Shown piece by piece: positions 58,335 through 64,000 of a DNA stretch of 64,000 bases. The notes under the pieces are model-generated. The model ran no database searches and was not told the DNA's origin. It saw only the letters and a list, made by a program, of their open reading frames with translations. Position numbers and translations under genes: made by a program. Every line of letters begins with the position of its first letter. The first letter of the stretch is position 1. The DNA is from JAEZJZ01 sp050949055 (GTDB lineage Bacteria; Bacillota; UBA994; UBA5500), in NCBI GenBank assembly GCA_050949055.1, contig JBMNFA010000001.1, forward strand, positions 558,001-622,000, in the 5' to 3' direction.

Positions 58335-58486
58335 GTAATCCCTCCCATAACTTTGCTGCCTATCTCTTCGCCATTTTGTGCGCAACTCCCTGCCTCATCC
58401 AGCAGGATCTGAAAAGCAGGCCAGAACAGCATCAGTCTGGACTGGGAGAGGCAGACTGATCCCAAGAGTTGAGGAAGGTGAACATC

Positions 58487-58725
58487 ATGCAGTCAGTAAG
58501 CTTATGTCCGGTGTGCAACGGGCTAACCGAGTTATTGGACACCTGCCCGAATTGTGGACACGGGATGCAGGATGCGGGGCAGTCACCAACGACTTGGGCC
58601 CATATGCGCCCTACGAGATGAATGCCAGCAGTTCCAGTGAACGGCACTGCTGGCACTCTGCGACCTGTCCCAGTTGCGGATATCAGCAATCGGTAGCTAT
58701 CCCTATGCTCATCGATCCAGTCTGA
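58487..58725 (+). pseudogene. Zinc-ribbon protein gene with a frameshift
   Basis: Frame 1 from the ATG at 58487 (ribosome site AGGAAGGTG) reads MQSVSLCPVCNG then CPNCGHGMQDAG (residues 20-31). The conserved continuation is in another phase: DLGPYAPYEM, then CPSCGYQQSVAIPMLI, ending at 58725. Adding one G to the GGGG run at 58576-58579 joins them into one 80-residue protein with three CxxC pairs, matching a zinc-ribbon family I recognise in anaerobic Firmicutes (function unknown). Either a true mutation, a sequencing indel or programmed -1 frameshifting. Confidence 0.65.
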
Positions 58726-59631
58726 TTAGGCCGGCCCGACCAAGAAAAACAACAGGGCTAAAGCGACGCAAGTGACAGCATGCAGCTTAAGCGTATGTCG
58801 TTGCAGCGGAAAGAGGGCCTCGGGACTGAGCTGATGGCAGGAACGCAGTGGACGCCAGGCCAGCCAGGCGAAAGGCAGAGAAAGCAGAAACAGCCACCAC
58901 CCCGCATAGAGCAACAATCCTAGGGTCGCTAGTAAAGCCGCAGACACCATCAATTGATATATCCACATGGAACGGCCGCAGGTCAAGACTACCCATGTGT
59001 TCTTTCCTGCGGCCTTGTCCTGCAAGTAATCAGGGAATTCGTTGATGTACAACACGGCGGTGATCAACAGGCCTACCGGCAAGGATACCAAGAGCGGAAA
59101 CCACTCCAGGCTGCCACTCTGGACGAAATAGGCTCCAGTGACCGCCAGTGGACCAAAGGTGATGCCGGTAACCAGTTCGCCCAACCCGCGATAGGAAAAC
59201 GCAACCGGAGGGGCCGTATAGAAATAACCGAGCAGCAAACCGACTAACCCGATGCACAGTGCCGTCATTCCCACTTGCAGCGAGATGTAAATACCAAATG
59301 ACAGGGCCAACAGGTACAGCAAGCGGTATAGCAATCTCACTTGCCTTGGCGTCAACTGGTTACCTTGTAGCAGCTGACTGCCACCGCTTAAGTGCCACGG
59401 TTGATGTGCGCCATCTGCACCGCTGAGCCAATCATAATAGTCGTTGGCCACATTGGCACCCGCGTGCAAGGTCAGGCAACCGATTAGGCTCTGCAACAAC
59501 AGCCCCAAATGCAAAGAATGCCCATCAAAAGTGGCAACCGCTGTGCCTAAGAGCACCGGCACCACGCTGGCGAACAAAAATGGCGCACGCACAGCCCTGA
59601 CCAACAAACCCAACCTGTATCGAACTGCCAT
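58726..59631 (-). CDS. menA: UbiA-family prenyltransferase, MenA-like
   Basis: 301 residues, about nine membrane segments. The two Asp-rich metal-pyrophosphate motifs are NVANDYYDWLSGAD (near residue 60) and NEFPDYLQDKAAGK (near 195), in MenA-type form. It would attach a polyprenyl chain to 1,4-dihydroxy-2-naphthoate in menaquinone synthesis, but other Men genes are not in the window, so the acceptor is inferred. ATG at 59631 eight bases after GGGGGGG. It meets the zinc-ribbon gene end to end. Confidence 0.82.
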   Translation of the reverse strand: MAVRYRLGLLVRAVRAPFLFASVVPVLLGTAVATFDGHSLHLGLLLQSLIGCLTLHAGANVANDYYDWLSGADGAHQPWHLSGGSQLLQGNQLTPRQVRLLYRLLYLLALSFGIYISLQVGMTALCIGLVGLLLGYFYTAPPVAFSYRGLGELVTGITFGPLAVTGAYFVQSGSLEWFPLLVSLPVGLLITAVLYINEFPDYLQDKAAGKNTWVVLTCGRSMWIYQLMVSAALLATLGLLLYAGWWLFLLSLPFAWLAWRPLRSCHQLSPEALFPLQRHTLKLHAVTCVALALLFFLVGPA

Positions 59632-59841
59632 CCGCCTTGCCCCCCCCTCATTGACCTTATAGCCAATCGCCGAGCAACCCACTTGAACAGGTGAGGCCTG
59701 GATGCAATTAGCTCTCTCTGCATATTCTGCACGGAAAAGCCAGCGTCAACCCATGTTTTCCAGGAAAAACGGGACGATAGTGCAGTCTTCAAGGTATAAT
59801 GATTGGCGAACAAGTGCTTGCACTGGAAGAAGGTGAGCCGA

Positions 59842-61866
59842 TTGAATGTCCCTAAAGTGAAAGCAGCTCTGGAACAGTTTCGCGCATCGTTGGCAGAAAG
59901 GTTTCCAGACTATGAGCCCCGACCAGAGCAGCAGAAGATGGTCAATCAGATTCTGAACGGACTATATGCCAAGCGTCACGTGCTGGTGGAGGCAGGTACA
60001 GGCACTGGCAAGTCGCTGGCCTATTTACTGGCAATTCTTTCAGCCCTGGCTGCTGGAGAAGAACATAAGGCGGTAATTTCCACCCACACTATCAACCTGC
60101 AGGAACAATTGCTGAACAAAGACATTCCATTATTGCAGGAGATTTTCTCTGGTTTGGTAGATTTCAAGGTTGCGTTGGCCAAAGGGCGGAATAACTATCT
60201 TTGCCGCCGCAAGCTGCAGGACATACTGGCCAGTGACGAGCCAGCCTTTGAGAGTCTGGCTGACGCGCAGGAGTTCAGTCGGCTCAAGGACTTGTTGTTC
60301 ACCGATGGCACCTTCCTGTTGGGGGACCGCAGCGAGTTGGCCGTCAATGTATCTTCCTCGCTGTGGAGTACGTTGGCTTCCTCCCAGGATACATGTCTGG
60401 AGCGGCGTTGCCCCCTGATCAAAGAATGCTTCTTTCGCATTGCCCGGGAAGCGCTGCGGGAGGCGGATATTGTGATCAGCAACCACGCCCTTTTCTTCAC
60501 AGACCTGGCGCTGCGCGGCAGCGCCGACAGCGATGAAGGCATCCTCCCTCCCTATGACCTGGCCATCCTGGATGAAGCTCATCACATAGAGGACGTTGCC
60601 AGCCAAGCCTTATCGGTGTCGGTGGATGGATACCGGCTGAAGACGGCCGGGGGGAGGCTGCGAGCGCTGATTGCCAAGGGCGCCATACACGAAATGCTGA
60701 CCAACGAACCGTTGCTGTCCCAGAGCCTGGAGGCTACGGTGAAGTCGTACTTCGACCACATCGATGTCTGGCTGCAGCGGCTGGCGGTGCTGACTGAAGG
60801 ACGCAGCATCGTCCGGCTACCACTGATGGCAGGGCAGCTTGACAATCCTCTGGAGGACGATTTGAAGGAGATATCCCAATATTTAGAGCATCTTCAGGCA
60901 ACGCCCGGGCTTTCCGACGACGAGGAGGCAGAGCTGGAAAAGGCTCAGATACGCTGGCAGGCGCTAAGCAGGGATATCGAGTTCTTGCTGAAGCATGAGC
61001 ATGAAGACTATGTTTACTGGGCAGAGAGCCCCCTCGGCGACTACACGCAAGGGGCTCTGAAAGCGGTGCCGATCGAGATGGCAGGGCTGCTGCGGGAGAC
61101 TTTGTTCAGCCGCGAGCTGGTTGCCGTTCTCACCTCCGCCACCTTAGCCACTCCCAGCTTGCGGTTCATGGCTGAGCGCTTGGGAGTGGATGACTATCTG
61201 GGGAAGGTGCTGTCTTCACCCTTCGACCACCAACAGAATGCCGCTGTCTATGTGCCGGAGGGCGCCTGCGAGCCGAACTACCAGAACAATCTTCTCTACG
61301 AGAAATACCTCGGCCAGCTGATCACGGAAGTCTGCCGGTTGACCCAAGGAGGGACTTTCGTCCTCTTCACTTCCTATCAAATGATGAACAGTCTGTTTGA
61401 TCGGGTAGCCCCGCATTTACGGCTGCTGAATCTGGAGTTGTTTAGACAAGGAGACCTGCCGCGACACGAACTGTTGAACGCATACAAGTCCAGCGACGCT
61501 GGCGTGCTGTTCGGCACATCCTCCTTCTGGGAGGGCGTGGATGTGGTAGGCGATGGATTGCGCTGTGTGATCATCACCAAGCTGCCCTTTGCCGTTCCGG
61601 ACCACCCGATTACTGAGGCCAGGATGGAAGCTCTAGCCCAGAGAGGCGTCAATCCTTTCATGCACTATCAGTTACCAGAAGCGATCATCAAGCTGAAACA
61701 GGGCTATGGACGGCTGATTCGCTCGCAATCAGACAGGGGAGCGGTGGTTATTGCCGACGGGCGGGTGTTCAGCAAGCGATATGGCAAGTTGTTCTTAGAG
61801 GCGCTGCCTACTAGAAACATCCTGCGCGATACCGAGGAATTCAGGCGGTTTATGGAACGCGGATGA
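59842..61866 (+). CDS. dinG: DinG-family ATP-dependent DNA helicase (XPD-like, with Fe-S domain)
   Basis: 674 residues. SF2 motifs: YEPRPEQQKMVNQI (Q motif), VEAGTGTGKSLAYLL (Walker A), DLAILDEAHHIEDVA (DEAH), SSFWEGVDVVGDGLRCVIITKLPF and YGRLIRSQSDRGAVVIADGR (motif VI). Between Walker A and DEAH, a Cys in NYLCRRKL and CLERRCPLIKEC form a four-Cys [4Fe-4S] domain. It lacks the N-terminal exonuclease found in B. subtilis DinG. I choose the TTG at 59842 behind AAGGTGAG; an upstream TTG 13 codons earlier has no ribosome site. Confidence 0.92.
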   Translation: MNVPKVKAALEQFRASLAERFPDYEPRPEQQKMVNQILNGLYAKRHVLVEAGTGTGKSLAYLLAILSALAAGEEHKAVISTHTINLQEQLLNKDIPLLQEIFSGLVDFKVALAKGRNNYLCRRKLQDILASDEPAFESLADAQEFSRLKDLLFTDGTFLLGDRSELAVNVSSSLWSTLASSQDTCLERRCPLIKECFFRIAREALREADIVISNHALFFTDLALRGSADSDEGILPPYDLAILDEAHHIEDVASQALSVSVDGYRLKTAGGRLRALIAKGAIHEMLTNEPLLSQSLEATVKSYFDHIDVWLQRLAVLTEGRSIVRLPLMAGQLDNPLEDDLKEISQYLEHLQATPGLSDDEEAELEKAQIRWQALSRDIEFLLKHEHEDYVYWAESPLGDYTQGALKAVPIEMAGLLRETLFSRELVAVLTSATLATPSLRFMAERLGVDDYLGKVLSSPFDHQQNAAVYVPEGACEPNYQNNLLYEKYLGQLITEVCRLTQGGTFVLFTSYQMMNSLFDRVAPHLRLLNLELFRQGDLPRHELLNAYKSSDAGVLFGTSSFWEGVDVVGDGLRCVIITKLPFAVPDHPITEARMEALAQRGVNPFMHYQLPEAIIKLKQGYGRLIRSQSDRGAVVIADGRVFSKRYGKLFLEALPTRNILRDTEEFRRFMERG

Positions 61867-61946
61867 ATGATTCTACTGGCGTGAGACGGGAGGCTACCAT
61901 TTGGCAGCCCCCCGTAACCGTTCTCCCTTCTCCCACTGCCCTGCTG

Positions 61947-63074
61947 CTAGCGGCCTACTTCCATCAGCAACCGGGTCAGCAGAGCTGTCCGCTCCGGTAT
62001 CTTGTCGACGTACAGGAACTCGGTGATGGCATGGCCGCCGCCACCGACAGCACCTAGGCCATCGATAGTCGGAATCCCTAAAGCTGCGGTGAAGTTGCCG
62101 TCGCTGCCACCGCCGGTGGTTCCTTCGCAGATTTCGATGCCCAGTTCATCCGCAATCCGCTCTGCCAGGCGATACAGCTCCACAATCCGTTCGCTGCGCT
62201 CCATGGGCGGACGGTTCAGGCCGCCGGTGATGGTCACCTTCGTCCCTGGAGTCTCCGCTTGCCGGGCCAGAATGGCCGGCACCACTCGCTCCGCCTCTTC
62301 CATGGTGGCTACGCGCAAATCGATCTCGCCATGAGCCTCTGCAGCGACTACATTCGGCCTAGTACCGCCCCGCACCACTCCCACGTTCACTGTAGTTCCC
62401 TTACTAAAGTCATTCAAACTATGTAGCCAGACAATCTGTTTAGCCATCTCTAGGACGGCACTGGCTCCCTTCTCCGGATCTGCTCCGGCATGCGACGCCA
62501 CGCCTTCTACCTTGATGTCAAAGCGGCCTACACCCTTGCGGCCTGTCTTGAGGGCTCCTTGGGGCGGGATCGACGGTTCCAGCACGAAGACGGCCCGGCT
62601 TTGCTTAGCCAACTGTTCGATCAGTCGCCGGGAGGTTTGGCTCCCGGTCTCCTCATCGGAGTTAAACAGGATCTTCACCTGGCAGGACAGCGGCCAGTTC
62701 TGCTCCACCAGATGCTTCAATGCGTACAAAGCCTGTACTGACCCCACCTTCATGTCGGAGACCCCTGGCCCATAAGCCTTGCCATCCTCTATCCGGAAGG
62801 GCCTCTTGGCCGTCTCGCCCACATCCCATACGGTATCGATGTGGCAGAGGATCAACAACTGCTCCTCGCCCCTGCCGAAAGTGCCCAGCAGATGGTTACC
62901 CCGTTCCGGCAGTTCCACTACTTCGGCCCGGCCACCAAAGTCGGTGACAACCTGCTCCAAGTGGGCGACGAGGCGATCAATAGCTACTTTGTCTTGCGAT
63001 GGCGACTCCAACTCCACCAATTCCTTCAGCAACTGTAGCATGTCCGGCAGCTTAGTTTGAAAATGCTCTAACAC
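61947..63074 (-). CDS. M20-family peptidase, carboxypeptidase G2-like
   Basis: 375 residues. Di-zinc ligands: ILCHIDTVWD (His, Asp), GVSDMKVGSVQ (bridging Asp), FNSDEETGSQTSRR (catalytic Glu and ligand Glu) and LEPS; late HAITEFLYVDKIPE gives the last His. The dimerisation domain sits between (GVASHAGADPEKGAS). This group cleaves glutamate from folates or removes N-acyl groups; the substrate here is not known. GTG at 63074 with GGAGG twelve bases upstream is somewhat distant. Confidence 0.88.
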   Translation of the reverse strand: MLEHFQTKLPDMLQLLKELVELESPSQDKVAIDRLVAHLEQVVTDFGGRAEVVELPERGNHLLGTFGRGEEQLLILCHIDTVWDVGETAKRPFRIEDGKAYGPGVSDMKVGSVQALYALKHLVEQNWPLSCQVKILFNSDEETGSQTSRRLIEQLAKQSRAVFVLEPSIPPQGALKTGRKGVGRFDIKVEGVASHAGADPEKGASAVLEMAKQIVWLHSLNDFSKGTTVNVGVVRGGTRPNVVAAEAHGEIDLRVATMEEAERVVPAILARQAETPGTKVTITGGLNRPPMERSERIVELYRLAERIADELGIEICEGTTGGGSDGNFTAALGIPTIDGLGAVGGGGHAITEFLYVDKIPERTALLTRLLMEVGR

Positions 63075-63158
63075 TGGCGATCATTACCTCCCCACGCTTT
63101 TTCGCACCCCTAATAAGACTGTACTCTAAAGGTTCGCGAGAACTGAAGGTCATTCCTG

Positions 63159-63344
63159 CTAGAATTCCTGAGCCAGCTTGCGTAGACCAGCAGCTAACCC
63201 ACAGATATGAGCGGCGACGCCACACCACTCCACAACAGCGTCCACAGTGTTGCTATCGTCCATCAACTGGGGCGGTGTCAGGTTATGGGTGTCATAGTGC
63301 AGCGGTCCGAAGGTGCAAGTTTCGGCGGCTAGAAGGTTTTTCAC
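63159..63344 (-). CDS. Doubtful short frame, possible gene fragment
   Basis: 61 residues, protein-like composition (THNLTPPQLMDDSNTVDAVVEWCGVAAHICGLAAGL), GC-rich codon use like its neighbours, but no ribosome site at the GTG and no recognised family. It may be a short gene or the C-terminal remnant of a longer one. It is in the 411-base gap before hcp, where nothing else is seen apart from the hcp ribosome site. Confidence 0.3.
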   Translation of the reverse strand: MKNLLAAETCTFGPLHYDTHNLTPPQLMDDSNTVDAVVEWCGVAAHICGLAAGLRKLAQEF

Positions 63345-63485
63345 TCAAGAGGGTTGAAGAAAAGACAATACTTGTTACTATCAATATAGCAGCGTCCAAA
63401 TTGATGTCTAATAGCTAAAGATATTCTCCGCACCAATGTCACGGCATCAGCCAACCGCTGAGTAGAGCAAAAAGGGGGAATTCAA

Positions 63486-64000
63486 ATGAGCATGTTTTGT
63501 TACCAGTGCCAAGAGACTGCCAGAAACACCGGTTGTACAGTCAGGGGAGTCTGTGGCAAGAACGAGGAAGTGGCAAAGCTCCAGGACCTGCTGATCTACA
63601 CCTTAAAGGGTATCTCAGATGTCATCGTTAAGGGTAAAGTTGAGATCGACAATCTGGACGAGATCAATTATCAGGTCCTCAATAGTCTGTTCATGACCAT
63701 TACCAACGCCAATTTCGACGGTGAGTCGATTGAAAAACAGATCAGGAAAATGATCGCGTTGAGAGACGACCTGAGAGATTCCGTCTCGACGAGCGTTCTG
63801 CACGATGCGGCCACTTTCTCCGTTGATTCCAAAACAGCAATGCTAGAGAAGGCAGCCTGTGTTGGCGTGTTGGCAACGGCCGATGAGGATGTGCGTTCTC
63901 TGCGCGAGATGATCATCTACGGCCTCAAGGGCATGGCAGCCTATGCGGAACATGCTAAGAACATAGGGAAAGGAAACCTTGAAGTTAACCGCTTCATCTA
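63486..64000 (+). CDS. hcp: Hybrid-cluster protein (hydroxylamine reductase), 5' part
   Basis: First 171 codons only; the gene leaves the window. MSMFCYQCQETARNTGCTVRGVCGK is the four-Cys [4Fe-4S] site of Hcp in the spacing typical of obligate anaerobes, and LLIYTLKGISD, NANFD and YGLKGMAAYAEHA are family blocks. Hcp reduces nitric oxide or hydroxylamine in nitrosative-stress defence. ATG at 63486 behind AGGGGG. No NsrR or HcpR operator was recognised upstream. Confidence 0.94.
   Translation, partial: MSMFCYQCQETARNTGCTVRGVCGKNEEVAKLQDLLIYTLKGISDVIVKGKVEIDNLDEINYQVLNSLFMTITNANFDGESIEKQIRKMIALRDDLRDSVSTSVLHDAATFSVDSKTAMLEKAACVGVLATADEDVRSLREMIIYGLKGMAAYAEHAKNIGKGNLEVNRFI

Overview
The window looks like chromosomal DNA of an anaerobic, endospore-forming member of the Bacillota, most likely in Clostridia in the broad sense. 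It carries spoIIGA-sigE-sigG-spoIIR, a cotE-type coat gene, an alpha/beta-type small acid-soluble spore protein (SASP), a gerABC germination operon, oxygen-independent ribonucleotide reductase (nrdD/nrdG), two-subunit class I fumarase, rubrerythrin, 2-hydroxyacyl-CoA dehydratase-like proteins and a hybrid-cluster protein. I cannot fix a genus from sequence alone. No rRNA, tRNA, CRISPR array, phage or transposase gene was seen.

Layout. (1) 0.1-24 kb, almost all on the minus strand: class I fumarase, then the division and cell-wall (dcw) cluster mraZ-rsmH-ftsL-PBP-murE-murF-mraY-ftsW-murG-murA-ftsQ-DUF881-sbp-ftsA-ftsZ. It runs straight into the sporulation block spoIIGA-sigE-sigG-spoIIR-ylmC-like, then nrdR and a degenerate NrdD-like ATP-cone protein. 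murD, murC and murB are absent from their usual places. (2) 24-34 kb, minus strand: a spore-coat island. It contains an SASP gene, a CotS-like protein with an acidic tail, a GNAT acetyltransferase, four YheC/YheD-type ATP-grasp ligases, one truncated ATP-grasp fused to a glutamine-synthetase-fold amidoligase, and a CotE homologue. The ligase genes overlap or abut, and sigma-E/sigma-K-like promoters can be read before three units. This is the best candidate for an undescribed system: a peptide or amide ligation pathway acting on the spore coat. (3) 34-44 kb: queT, lgt, an MFS transporter, divergent nrdG/nrdD with a pair of NrdR boxes, a YkuD L,D-transpeptidase, an orphan solute-binding protein and a geranylgeranyl-reductase-like flavoprotein. 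(4) 44-54 kb: gerA-gerB-gerC, rubrerythrin, trkH/trkA, birA and bioY with a BirA operator. (5) 54-64 kb: a three-gene dehydratase/activase ('archerase') operon, a NIF3-like protein, a frameshifted zinc-ribbon gene, a MenA-like prenyltransferase, a DinG-like helicase, an M20 peptidase and the start of hcp.

How the parts connect. NrdR encoded at 1.8-2.2 kb very probably controls nrdG/nrdD at 38 kb through two boxes 32 bp apart. The catalytically dead NrdD relative next to nrdR keeps an ATP cone and may be a nucleotide sensor. The sigma cascade can be followed on the DNA: a Spo0A-box and long-spacer promoter at spoIIGA, a sigma-F-type promoter at sigG, and sigma-E/K-type promoters at the coat genes. 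Functions are inferred from reading protein motifs and gene context; no database search was run.
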